In this document: positions 17,095 through 26,036 of the stretch, one piece after another
How the letters are laid out: every line of letters begins with the position of its first letter
Numbering within the stretch: the stretch's first letter is position 1
Source of the DNA: Burkholderiaceae bacterium
GTDB lineage: Bacteria > Pseudomonadota > Gammaproteobacteria > Burkholderiales > Burkholderiaceae_E
Assembly: GCA_027493945.1 (NCBI GenBank)
Contig: JAOSJU010000001.1
Coordinates: forward strand, 1,674,001-1,738,000
Length of the DNA: 64,000 bases
Direction of reading: 5' to 3'
Notes under the pieces: model-generated
What the model was told of the DNA's origin: nothing
The model's input: only the letters and a program-made list of their open reading frames with translations
Database searches by the model: none
Made by a program: the position numbers and the translations under genes

Positions 17095-19436
17095 CGAACG
17101 CCGGCAGGCTCTGGAACCGCTTCGTGATGAACCCGCGCGGCTGGTGGCTGCCGCTGCTGGCGGTGCTCGCGATCGGCGTGGGCAGCATGCTGTACATGGG
17201 CACGCGCACCTACCTCGATGCGCCGCCGGTGCCCGACTTCGTCGACGAGCGCGGCGTCGCGGTGGTCCCCGCGGCGGCGATCACGCGCGGGCAGGCGGTG
17301 TTCCTGAAATACGGACTGATGAACTACGGCAGCATGTTCGGCGACGGCGCCGGCCGCGGCCCGGACTTCACCGCCGACGCGCTGCACCAGATGGCGCGCG
17401 CGATGCGCGACCATCACGCGTCCGCCGACGGCGTCGACGTCGATTCCGCGCTCGCCGCGGCGCAACGCGAGATCAAGCGCAATCGCCACGACGCGGCCAC
17501 CGGCACGGTCGCCGTGGGCGCCGCGCAGGCCTACGCCGCGCGCGAAATCGAGCGCCGCGTGGCCGCGATGTTCCGTGGCGAGGGCAGCGAAGCCTTCCAC
17601 CCTGCCGGCTTCATCGCCGACGAGGCCGAACTGCGCGACCTGGCTGCGTTCTTCTTCTGGGGCGCGTGGGTCTGCGGCGCCGAGCGCCCCGGCAAGGCCT
17701 ACACCTACACGCACAACTGGCCGTACGACGAGCTGGCCGGCAACCGGCCGAGCGCGCAGGTCATGCTGTGGAGCGTGGTCGCGGTGCTCGCGCTGGTGGC
17801 TGCGCTCGGCGCGGTGCTGTTCCTGTACGGCCGCTACGCGTCGATCGCCGGATGGCGTCCCGCACAGCGCGGCGACGGGTTCCCGCAGGCCGGCGCGATG
17901 GCCGGCGCAGTGGCGATCGATGCGCTGTGCCCCAGTGCGCTGCAGCGCGCGACCTACAAGTTCTTCGCCGCCGCCGTGGTGCTGTTCGTGCTGCAGGTCG
18001 CCGCCGGGATCCTGACGGTGCACGACTTCCTCGGCATCACGCGCGTGTTCGGCGTCGATCTCGCGCAGGCGCTTCCGATCCCGGTGGTCCGCGGCTGGCA
18101 TCTGCAACTCGCGTTGCTGTGGATCACCGCCTGCTGGGTCGGCGCGTCGATCTTCGTCGTCTCGACGGCGGCGCCGCGCGCACCGGCCGGACAGTTGCGG
18201 CTGGTCCAGCGGCTGTTCGGCCTGTTCGTCTTCACCGCGGTCGGCGGGCTGACCGGCGTGGCGCTCGGGCCGCACGGAGTGCTCGGCGACTGGTGGCACC
18301 TGCTCGGCAGCCAGGGATGGGAGTTCGTCGAGCAGGGCAGGCTCTGGCAGGCACTGCTGTTCGCGGTGTTCGCGCTGTGGTGCGTGGTGCTCGCGCGCGC
18401 GGTCCGGCCGATCTGGCATTCGGGCGACGCGTGGATGCTGCCGAAGTGGCTGCTCTACTGCGTCGGCTGCGTGCTGGTGCTGTTCGTCTCCGGGTTCGTC
18501 GCGACGCCGCAGACAAACTTCGTGGTCGCCGATTTCTGGCGCTGGGCCGTGATCCACATGTGGGTCGAGGCGTTCTTCGAAGTCTTCACCACCGTGGTGC
18601 TCGCGTACTTCATGGTGCTGATGGGACTGGTGAGCCACGCCGCGGCCTCGCGCATCGTCTATCTCGCCGCGTTGCTGTTCCTCGGTTCGGGCCTGCTCGG
18701 CATCTCGCACAACTTCTACTGGAACGCCAAGCCGGTCGAGACGCTGGCGATCGGCAGCGTGTTTTCGACGCTGCAGGTCGTGCCGCTGATCCTGCTGACG
18801 CTCGAAGCCTGGCAGTTCCGCAACGCGCCGCAGCGCGCCAGTGCCGCCGGCGGCTTCGGCCAGTCGGAGGCGTTCCTGTTCCTGCTCGGCGTGAACTTCT
18901 GGAACTTCCCGGGCGCCGGCATGTTCGGCTTCATGATCAACCTGCCGATCGTCAACTACTACGAGCACGGCACCTACCTGACGGTGAACCATGGCCACGC
19001 CGCGCTGATGGGCGTCTACGGCAACCTGGCGATCGCGACGATCGTCTTCTGCGCGCGCTGCCTGGTCGAGCCGGCCCGCTGGAACGCCGCGCTGCTGCGC
19101 CGCGTGTTCTGGTCGCTCAATGTCGGGCTGCTGCTGATGGTGGCCGTCGACCTCTTTCCGGTGGGCGTCGCGCAACTTCTCGACGTGCTCGAAAACGGCT
19201 TCTGGCACGCGCGCTCGCAGGCGTTCATCGGCGGCGAGCTGTTCCAGGCGCTCACCTGGGCGCGCATCGTGGGTGGCGCCCTGTTCGTGCTCGGGGGCGT
19301 GCTGCCGCTGGCCTGGTTCGTCGTGAGCCGCGCCGCCGCGCTGAAGGCGCCGATGGCCGAGCCGTCGGAGGATGCGGCCACCCGCGCCATTCCGGGCGCG
19401 GCCGCGCTGCCCTTGCCCTGGAGCCCGCGCGGCTGA
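17091..19436 (+). CDS. qNOR-family haem-copper oxidase with nitric oxide dismutase-like active site
   Basis: The 781-residue membrane protein has the quinol NO reductase layout: an N-terminal helix, a periplasmic cytochrome c-like domain without a CxxCH, then about 12 helices. Haem ligands H634 and H636 (NHGHAALMGVYG) and FeB-site H489 and E493 (HMWVE) are present. The usual second His of the HH pair is Asn (H540-N541, in GISHNFYWNAKP), and the usual Glu of SALEVVPL is Gln (Q562, in STLQVVPL). With a constant offset of 19, these are H560N and E581Q in Geobacillus qNOR numbering, as recalled for putative NO dismutases. The YTYTHNWPYDE segment also differs from the common YTNNWP form. It is coupled to the MauG-like genes by ATGA. 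Confidence 0.88.
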   Translation: MTNAGRLWNRFVMNPRGWWLPLLAVLAIGVGSMLYMGTRTYLDAPPVPDFVDERGVAVVPAAAITRGQAVFLKYGLMNYGSMFGDGAGRGPDFTADALHQMARAMRDHHASADGVDVDSALAAAQREIKRNRHDAATGTVAVGAAQAYAAREIERRVAAMFRGEGSEAFHPAGFIADEAELRDLAAFFFWGAWVCGAERPGKAYTYTHNWPYDELAGNRPSAQVMLWSVVAVLALVAALGAVLFLYGRYASIAGWRPAQRGDGFPQAGAMAGAVAIDALCPSALQRATYKFFAAAVVLFVLQVAAGILTVHDFLGITRVFGVDLAQALPIPVVRGWHLQLALLWITACWVGASIFVVSTAAPRAPAGQLRLVQRLFGLFVFTAVGGLTGVALGPHGVLGDWWHLLGSQGWEFVEQGRLWQALLFAVFALWCVVLARAVRPIWHSGDAWMLPKWLLYCVGCVLVLFVSGFVATPQTNFVVADFWRWAVIHMWVEAFFEVFTTVVLAYFMVLMGLVSHAAASRIVYLAALLFLGSGLLGISHNFYWNAKPVETLAIGSVFSTLQVVPLILLTLEAWQFRNAPQRASAAGGFGQSEAFLFLLGVNFWNFPGAGMFGFMINLPIVNYYEHGTYLTVNHGHAALMGVYGNLAIATIVFCARCLVEPARWNAALLRRVFWSLNVGLLLMVAVDLFPVGVAQLLDVLENGFWHARSQAFIGGELFQALTWARIVGGALFVLGGVLPLAWFVVSRAAALKAPMAEPSEDAATRAIPGAAALPLPWSPRG

Positions 19437-19448
19437 AGCGCGCGTCGC

Positions 19449-20807
19449 TCAGGCGCCGCAGCTGACGAGCGCCGCCTCCAGCGCGTCGACGATCAGGTCG
19501 ATTTCCGGCCGCTGGATCACCAGCGGCGGCGACAGGATCAGGTTGCCGCCGGAGACGCGGACCATCGCGCCGTTGCGGAAGGTCTGCGCGGCCACGGCCG
19601 CGGGCAGCGCCGCCTTGCGGTCGAGCGGCGTGCGCTTCTCCTTGTCGGCCATCAGCTCGACGCAGGCCATCAGCCCGATGCCGCGCACGTTGCCCACGGC
19701 GTGGAACTTCTGCTCGAACGGCTTCAGCCGCGACATCAGGTACTCGCCCTGCACGCGCGCGTTCTCCGGCACGTTCTCGCGTTCGACGATATCGAGCGCC
19801 GCGAGCGCCGACGCGCACGCCACCGGGTGGCCGCTGTAGGTGTAGCCATGCATGATCGCGCCGCTGCCGGTCTGGTCGCCGAGGAACGCATCGGCGACGC
19901 GGGTCGAGACCGCGGTCGCGCCCAGCGGCACGTAGCCCGAATTGATGCCCTTGGCCGGGCACATGATGTCGGGCTGCACGCCCCAGAGCCGCGCGCCGAA
20001 CATCGAGCCGGTGCGGCCGAAGCCGGTCACCACCTCGTCGGCAATCAGCAGCACGCCGTGCGCGTCGCAGACCTTGCGCACCAGCGGCCAGAAGTTCGGC
20101 GGCGGCACGATCACGCCGCCGGCGCCCTGCACCGGCTCGGCGATGAACGCCGCGACCGTGTCGGGACCCTGGAAGCGGATCTCGCGATCGAGCAACTCGG
20201 CGCAGATCTCGCCGAGTCGCTGCGGGTCGTGCGTGTACGGGTTGCGGTAGCTCCACGGCGTGTCAATGTGGAAGCACCCCGGGAGCAGCGGCTCGTAGGC
20301 GCGCCGGAACGCGGTGTTGCCGTTCACCGACATGCCGCCGAAGTGCACGCCGTGGTAGCCCTGCTTGAGCGCGATGAATTTGTAGCGATCGGCCTGGCCC
20401 ACCAGCTTCCAGTACTGGCGCGCGATCTTCAGCGCGCCCTCCACCGCGTCGGAGCCGCCGCTGGAGAACGCGACGCGCGCCATGCCCTCGGGCTGCAGCA
20501 TTTCGACCAGCCGCGCCGACAGCTCGATCGCGCGCGGATGGGTGGTGCCGCGAAAGCACGAATAGAACGCCAGTTCGTCGAGCTGGTCGGCAATCGCCCG
20601 CTTGATCTCCTCGCGCCCGTAGCCGAGGTTGATGTTCCACAGGCCCCCCACACCATCGACCACGCGATGGCCGTCGACGTCGGTGATCCAGACGCCGTCG
20701 CCGCGGGCCACGATGATCGGGGGCTGCTCCTGCATCTGGCGCGGGTGCGCCATCGGGTGCAGCATGAAGCGCGCGTTGTGCGCGCGCAGCGCGTCCGGGC
20801 CGGTCAT
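19449..20807 (-). CDS. Class III PLP aminotransferase (omega-amine/polyamine type)
   Basis: The 452-residue protein shows the class III fold: GLWNINLGYG, FSSGGSDAVEGALK, the cofactor-binding D in LLIADEVVTGFGRTG, and the PLP lysine in PAKGINSGYVPLG. The C-terminal SGHPVACASALA and ILSPPLVI blocks resemble SpuC-type polyamine or omega-amino acid:pyruvate transaminases. It is last in a minus-strand operon with a split dikinase and a HAD protein, and overlaps the HAD stop by ATGA. A phospho-lyase activity, known for some class III members, is an alternative in this setting. It converges with the NorB-like gene 12 bp away. Confidence 0.87.
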   Translation of the reverse strand: MTGPDALRAHNARFMLHPMAHPRQMQEQPPIIVARGDGVWITDVDGHRVVDGVGGLWNINLGYGREEIKRAIADQLDELAFYSCFRGTTHPRAIELSARLVEMLQPEGMARVAFSSGGSDAVEGALKIARQYWKLVGQADRYKFIALKQGYHGVHFGGMSVNGNTAFRRAYEPLLPGCFHIDTPWSYRNPYTHDPQRLGEICAELLDREIRFQGPDTVAAFIAEPVQGAGGVIVPPPNFWPLVRKVCDAHGVLLIADEVVTGFGRTGSMFGARLWGVQPDIMCPAKGINSGYVPLGATAVSTRVADAFLGDQTGSGAIMHGYTYSGHPVACASALAALDIVERENVPENARVQGEYLMSRLKPFEQKFHAVGNVRGIGLMACVELMADKEKRTPLDRKAALPAAVAAQTFRNGAMVRVSGGNLILSPPLVIQRPEIDLIVDALEAALVSCGA

Positions 20808-21518
20808 GAGGCTTCTCCGGGAGCGAAGCGGTCGATGCCGAGCCGGGCGCGCACGCGTGCGAAGCTGCCTTCGGGGTCGGCGAGTTCGAAGAAGATCGCG
20901 TCCATGCCGACCGCGCGCGCGCCCTCGACGTTGCGCGGCTGGTCGTCGACGAACAGCGCGCGCGCCGCGGGCACGCCGAGCGCCTCGAGCGCGGCGCGAT
21001 ACGCGCGCGGATCGGGCTTGAGCACGCCGGTGTGCGTGGCGTCGACCAGCACGTCGATCTCGCGCAGCAGCTCGAGCCGGTCCATGAACGACCGGCCCCA
21101 GAAGAGCTCGAGCTCGTTCGAGACGATGCCCACGCGCAGGCCCGCGGCGCGCGCCGCCCCGATCGTGCGCCGCGCGCAGTCGCGCACCGCGCGGTTCGGG
21201 TCGTCGCCGCGGATCGCCTTGAAGAAGTCGAGCGGCGTCCACGCTTCGTGGCCGAGCATGCGGCCGACTTCGGCCGCGCGCCGCGCCCAGTAGTCGCGCT
21301 CGCTGATCGCACCGGTGGTCATGCTGCGCCACAGCGGATCGGTGCCCGGGTCGACCGGCCCAAGCCAGCCGAGCGTGCCGGACGGCAGGCCGAGGATCGT
21401 CTCGATCTCGCCCTGCCGTTCAGAAGGCAGAGATCGTGATCACGCTGCCGAAATCGAGCAGCAGCGCGTCGAACAGGCGCTCTTCGACCCGGTGGGCGCG
21501 CGCTTCGGGGGCGTTCAT
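20804..21518 (-). CDS. HAD-family hydrolase (apparent frameshift)
   Basis: Motif I is DFGSVIT near residue 24, motif II is GIVSNE, motif III is in LKPDPRAY, and motif IV is FVDDQPRNVEGA. This is the Acad10/epoxide-hydrolase N-domain branch of HAD phosphatases; the second Asp of the usual DxD is replaced by Gly. The N-terminal piece stops at 21420. Removing one T there (TTC-GAA-CGG) joins it to a continuous reading of about 237 residues. The start ATG overlaps the stop of the dikinase subunit gene. Substrate unknown; the operon suggests a phosphorylated small molecule. Confidence 0.78.
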
Positions 21519-22588
21519 GTCATCCTGGCTCCATAGCGCAGTGCGTAGCGCACCGGGTCCCATTGCGGCGGATCGGTCGGGCCGGCACCGGCTGCGGTCA
21601 CCGGCCGCGCCTGCACCAGCACGATCGTGTCGCCCTCGCGGCGCCCGCGCTGCAGCACCCATTCGATGTCGACCGGGTAGCCGTAGTGGGCCTCGACCGC
21701 GACGGCGCTGCGTGCGATCGCCGCGATCTCGTCGTCGTCGAGCACGCGCGCGGCCGCGAACGCGGGCGGCATCGGACGCTCGACGACCGCGCCGCGCCGG
21801 TAGTCCATCACCGAGATGACCGTCTTGTCGGCGACCCGGTAATCGAGCAGCTCGAAGCCGTCCTTGTCGAGCTCGGCGTGATCCGGCACGACCAGCCCGC
21901 CGACCACCGCCTCGCCGTATCCCCAGGAGCCCTCGACCACCACCCGGTCGCGCCGCCCGGTGAGCGGATGCACCGAAAACGCGACGCCGGCCGCGCGCGC
22001 GCGCACCAGCTCGAGCACTCCGACGGCCATCGGCATCGCCGCGGCGCCGAGCCCCGACTGTGCGCGGTAGCCGATCGCCCGCGCCGAGAACAGGCTCGAC
22101 CAGGCGCGCTTGATGCTGTCGTCGATCGCGTCGAACCCCGAGACGCCGAGGAAGGTTTCGTACTGGCCGGCGAAGCTGTGGTCGGCCGCGTCCTCGCCGA
22201 CCGCCGAGCTGCGAACCGCCACCGGCTTGTCGACTTCGCGCACCTCGAAGCACAGCGCCTCGTACGCGCGCTCGAAGCACGCGCGCATCGCCTCGGGCAA
22301 CGGCTGCGCGGCGAAGCGCTCGCGGATGCGCGCCGCCGCGGCTTCGAGCCGGTCGAGGTCGCCGGCATCGCCGATCGAGGCGAGTTCGGCCGCGATCGCG
22401 GTTTCGAGCCGCGTCTCGCGCACGAAGTGCCGATAGGCGTCGACCGTCACCGCGTATCCGGTGGGCACCTGGAAGCCGGCGCGCCGCAGTTCGGCCAGCC
22501 GCGCCAGCTTCGGGCCGACGATTTCGGCGTTCGCGGCGGCCGGCTCGGCCATCGCGACCGCCCAGGGGCTGCCGGCGGCACCTGCCAT
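21515..22588 (-). CDS. ATP/pyruvate-binding subunit of a split PEP-synthase-like dikinase
   Basis: The 357-residue protein corresponds to the N-terminal nucleotide-binding domain of PEP synthase and PPDK alone: KPVAVRSSAVGEDAADHSFA, the AVGVLELVRARAAGVAFSVH segment and the terminal DIEWVLQRG...LVQARPVT. The swivelling phospho-His domain is encoded by the next gene upstream. The same division, and similar sizes (about 40 and 70 kDa), occurs in phenylphosphate synthase of Thauera, where PpsB and PpsA phosphorylate phenol with ATP giving AMP and Pi. Here the acceptor is unknown. Confidence 0.82.
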   Translation of the reverse strand: MAGAAGSPWAVAMAEPAAANAEIVGPKLARLAELRRAGFQVPTGYAVTVDAYRHFVRETRLETAIAAELASIGDAGDLDRLEAAAARIRERFAAQPLPEAMRACFERAYEALCFEVREVDKPVAVRSSAVGEDAADHSFAGQYETFLGVSGFDAIDDSIKRAWSSLFSARAIGYRAQSGLGAAAMPMAVGVLELVRARAAGVAFSVHPLTGRRDRVVVEGSWGYGEAVVGGLVVPDHAELDKDGFELLDYRVADKTVISVMDYRRGAVVERPMPPAFAAARVLDDDEIAAIARSAVAVEAHYGYPVDIEWVLQRGRREGDTIVLVQARPVTAAGAGPTDPPQWDPVRYALRYGARMT

Positions 22589-22591
22589 CGC

Positions 22592-24316
22592 TCAGGCCGC
22601 CTTCAGCACGGTGACCGTGCCCGCGCTGCCGTCGACGTCGACCAGGTCGCCGTCGGCGATGACGCGCGTGGCCACCGCGGTGCCGACCACGCAAGGCACG
22701 CGGTATTCGCGGCTGATGATCGATGCGTGCGCCAGCGTGCCGCCCTGGTCGCACACGCAGGCGGCGATCTTGGTGAAGGCCGGCGTCCAGCTCGGCGAGG
22801 TACCTTCGCAGACCAGCACCTCGCCGGCCTGCACGCGGTGCAGATCCTGCGGGCCGTGCAGCACGCGCGCGCGCCCGCTTGCCCGGCCGGGCGCCGCCCC
22901 GAGCCCGCGCAGCCGCTCGCCGGGCGCCGCGCCGACGCGCACCGCCGCAAGGAACTCGTCGGTCACGCCGTCGATCTCGATCAGGATCGGGTCGCTGATC
23001 GACTCGGGGGCGGCGCCCAGGTACTTCGGCATCGCCTTGCGGCACGCGCGCCAGGACGCGTGATACGCGCGCCGCGCGTCGATCAGCGCGTCGAACGAAG
23101 CGATCGGCTCGCCGCGCGCGACCCGCAGCAGTTCGGGGTAGAAGAGGAAGAACACGTCGCCGGGATCGCGCCCCGGCATGCGCGCGCCGATCGCGAGCGC
23201 CGCGCGGCGCAGCGGAATCGTCGCGCGCAGGTCGATGTAGTGGTTGTGGTCCTCGTTCCACCAGACGAAGTTGGCGCGCTCGCAGCTGGCCAGCCCCGCG
23301 TCGAACGCGCGGCGCTCGGCCCGGGTGAGCCGCGCGCGGGCCGCCGCGATCGCGGCGGTGCGCTCGGCGCGCGCCTGGTCGATGCCGGCGTCGAAATCGT
23401 GGCCTTCGCCCGACTCGAGCAGGAAGGTGCGGAGGTTGCCCAGCGGCGTGGTCGGGTCCTCGCGCCAGCAAGGCAGCATCGGGTCGGCCATCCCGTCGGT
23501 ACGCCATCCCCATTCGTCGAGGAACGCGCCAAAGCGCGCGAGCCAGCGCGCACCCTCGGCGCCTGCCCCGGCCAGCGCCGCGGCGATGGACTCGGGCGCG
23601 TTCCCGACGAACGCGGCGGCGAGCGGCGTGCCGCGCAACTCGCGCGCGAAACCCCAGAGCGCGCGGTCGCAGCGCGTCATCGGCGTTTCGTAGCCCTGCA
23701 GGAAACGCGGCACCCCGGCGCGCGCGATCCCGAGTTCGTCGCACAAACCGTAGAAGCCCGCCTGGTTCAGCAGCAGCGGGTACATCAGCTCGAAGTGCAC
23801 CTCCCAGGCGCGGCGCTGGAAAGCTCGCGCCCGCTCGAGGTAGTCGGCCTGCGCGCCGGGCGCGTCGGCGCGCGGGTCGTGGCGCTCGAGGGCGCGCGCG
23901 TCCGCGTCGAGCCCGCCGGCGATGCGCTTCCACAGTTCGGGAAAGCGCTCGAGGAAGCCCGGTAGCCCGGCACCGAGCGCGGCCGCGCGCTCGCGTGCCT
24001 CTTCGGACGACAGCTGCTCGATCTCGGTGAAGTAGACGTGCGTGCCGGCGCAGCGCACGGTGAGCCCGTTCGACGTGGGCAGCGGCACCGCCTGCGCGGC
24101 GCGCTGCGTCGCCCAGGCGTAGCCGTCGTCGAGCAGGCACATGCCCAGCGGCGTGATGCCGTCCGGAAAGCGGTACTCGAGCAGCCAGAAGCGCCCGAGG
24201 TCGTCGCGGCGCATCGGCGCGACGCGCTCGAAGCGAACCATGTCGGGACGATGCGCATCGTCGGCGCCCGGATAGCCCGGGTCGTCCACGATTCGCTGCA
24301 GCAGGTCGGCGTGCAT
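22592..24316 (-). CDS. Phospho-histidine subunit of a split PEP-synthase-like dikinase
   Basis: The 574-residue protein ends with the mobile phospho-His domain of PEP-utilising enzymes. The segment GGTLAHASIISREYRVPCVV carries the phosphorylated His, followed by GDLVDVDGSAGTVTVL. The N-terminal 450 residues form a family-specific region, probably the acceptor-binding domain. I chose the ATG at 24316 (MHADLLQRIV); an upstream ATG at 24376 would add 20 residues over the promoter region. It is the first gene of the minus operon, 3 bp before the nucleotide-binding subunit. The closest functional model I know is PpsA of phenylphosphate synthase; rifampicin phosphotransferase is a single-chain relative. 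Confidence 0.8.
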   Translation of the reverse strand: MHADLLQRIVDDPGYPGADDAHRPDMVRFERVAPMRRDDLGRFWLLEYRFPDGITPLGMCLLDDGYAWATQRAAQAVPLPTSNGLTVRCAGTHVYFTEIEQLSSEEARERAAALGAGLPGFLERFPELWKRIAGGLDADARALERHDPRADAPGAQADYLERARAFQRRAWEVHFELMYPLLLNQAGFYGLCDELGIARAGVPRFLQGYETPMTRCDRALWGFARELRGTPLAAAFVGNAPESIAAALAGAGAEGARWLARFGAFLDEWGWRTDGMADPMLPCWREDPTTPLGNLRTFLLESGEGHDFDAGIDQARAERTAAIAAARARLTRAERRAFDAGLASCERANFVWWNEDHNHYIDLRATIPLRRAALAIGARMPGRDPGDVFFLFYPELLRVARGEPIASFDALIDARRAYHASWRACRKAMPKYLGAAPESISDPILIEIDGVTDEFLAAVRVGAAPGERLRGLGAAPGRASGRARVLHGPQDLHRVQAGEVLVCEGTSPSWTPAFTKIAACVCDQGGTLAHASIISREYRVPCVVGTAVATRVIADGDLVDVDGSAGTVTVLKAA

Positions 24317-24482
24317 CGGTCGTCTCGCAGGGTGCTCGATCGGTGCCAGTGTGCAATGCCGGTCGATAGTTGTCAATGCAACGAACGATCGGGATCGAAT
24401 CGTTCTCCGGGCGCCAAATTGGTTGCAAACACAACAGTCTGGTGCTTATGATACGACCCAGCGTAACGCATCGACGACGAGC
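24317..24482. promoter_or_regulatory. Divergent promoter region of the dikinase and ALDH/permease operons
   Basis: The spacer is locally AT-richer than its surroundings. For the plus operon I see a -35-like TTGCAA at 24423-24428 and a -10-like TATGAT at 24447-24452, with an 18-bp spacer and about 30 bp to the ALDH ATG. Short inverted matches GTTGTC...GCAAC near 24367-24381 and GGTTGCAAACACAAC near 24421 could be sites for the MarR regulator encoded at the end of the plus operon. The sites are visual candidates only. Confidence 0.5.
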
Positions 24483-25966
24483 ATGCTTCCCGAGTCGGCA
24501 CCCGCCCCGCATCCGGCCGCGCCCGCGGCCGCCTACCCCGCTCCCCGCCTTTACATCGACGGAGCCTGGCTCGAATCGGCGTCCGCCGGCGCCGCGCCGC
24601 TCACCGATCCGGCCACCGGCGATTCGCTCGGCGAAGTGCCGCTGGCCGGCGACAACGAAGTGCTCGCCGCAGCGGCCGCTGCGCAGCGCGCGCAGGCCGA
24701 CTGGGCCGCGAGCACGCCGCTGGCGCGCTTCCGGTGATCGCCCGGGCCACCGCGCTGCTGCGCGAGCGCGCCGACGCGATCGCCCGGGTGATGACGCTCG
24801 AGCAGGGCAAGCCGCTGGCGGAATCGCGACGCGAGGTGCTGCTGTCGGCGGACATCATCGATTTCCTGGCCGAGGAAGGCAAGCGTGCCTATGGGCGCCT
24901 CGTGCCGCCGCGCACGCCGGGCGTGGTCGCGCAGATCGTCGAGCCGGTGCCGGTCGGCCCCGCGGCGCTGTTCACGCCTTGGAACTTTCCGCTCAACCTT
25001 CCGGCGCGCAAGGTCGGCGCGGCGCTGGCCGCCGGCTGCACCGCGGTGCTCAAGCCCTCGGAAGAGACGCCCGGCAGCGCGATCGCGCTGGCGCAGGCAT
25101 TGCACGACGCCGGGCTGCCGCCGGGCGTGCTGAACCTCGTCTGCGGAGCGCCCGCGCGCGTCTCCGGGCTGCTGATCGCAGCGCCGCAGATCCGCAAGGT
25201 CTCGTTCACCGGCTCGGTCCCGGTGGGCAAGTCGCTCGGCGTGCTGTGCGCGCAGCGCGTCAAGCGCTACACGGCCGAGCTCGGCGGCCATGCGCCGGTG
25301 CTGGTGCTGCCGCAGGTCGGCGTACGGCGCGTCGCCGCGCTGTCGGTGCCGGCCAAGTTCCGCAACGCGGGACAGATCTGTACTTCGCCGACCCGCTTCT
25401 ACGTTCACGAGTCGATTGCCGACGACTTCATCGACGCGTTCGCCGCGGGCGCGGCGGCGCTGCGGCTCGGCCACGGCCTCGATCCGGCCACCACGATGGG
25501 CCCGCTGTCGAACGCGCGCAGGGTGGCCGACGTCGGTGCACTGGTGCGCGACGCGGTCGAGCAAGGCGCGCGGCTCGTCTGCGGCGGCGCCCCCCGCCCG
25601 GGGCCGGGTCACTTCTACGCGCCGACGGTGCTGGCCGACGTGCCGGCCTCGGCGCGCATCATGCGCGAGGAACCGTTCGGGCCGGTGGCCGTCGTCAACC
25701 GCTTCGCGCGACTCGACGACGCGATCGCGCTCGCCAACGGCCTGCCCTACGGCCTCGCGGCGTACCTGTTCACGCAGGATCTCGCCCTGGCGCATGGCGT
25801 CGCCGGGCGCCTCGAGGCAGGCATGGTCGGCGTCAATCACTTCGGCACCTCGCAGCCCGAGACGCCGTTCGGCGGCGTCAAGGAGAGCGGCCTCGGATCC
25901 GAGAGCGGCAGCGAAGGGCTCGCCGCGTACTTCGACACGAAACTGGTCAGCATCGGCACCGGCTGA
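24483..25966 (+). CDS. Aldehyde dehydrogenase, succinate-semialdehyde/aminoaldehyde type (apparent frameshift)
   Basis: ALDH family features are RLYIDGAWL, MTLEQGKPLAESR, PWNFPLN, SFTGSVPVGKSLG, the Glu of AELGGHAP, the Cys in FRNAGQICTSPTRFYV and EEPFGPVAVVN. The frame is lost at 24734, where the run is CCGG. One added G (TTC-CGG-GTG) joins both parts into about 494 residues. The short form and EQGKPLAE motif fit succinate- or aminoaldehyde-type enzymes, consistent with oxidising the aldehyde made by the divergent aminotransferase. It is first in an operon with the APC permease and MarR gene. Confidence 0.83.
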
Positions 25967-26036
25967 GGCACCCGCGACGGCCGGCGAGCCGCGCGCAGAA
26001 CGAACGACAAACGAACGACAGCGAGGAGGAGCGCAC

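Noticed and set aside
17091-19436. Ordinary cNOR/NorB annotation
   Set aside because: The N-terminal extension is of the quinol type without a haem c motif, there is no norC, and two catalytic residues differ.
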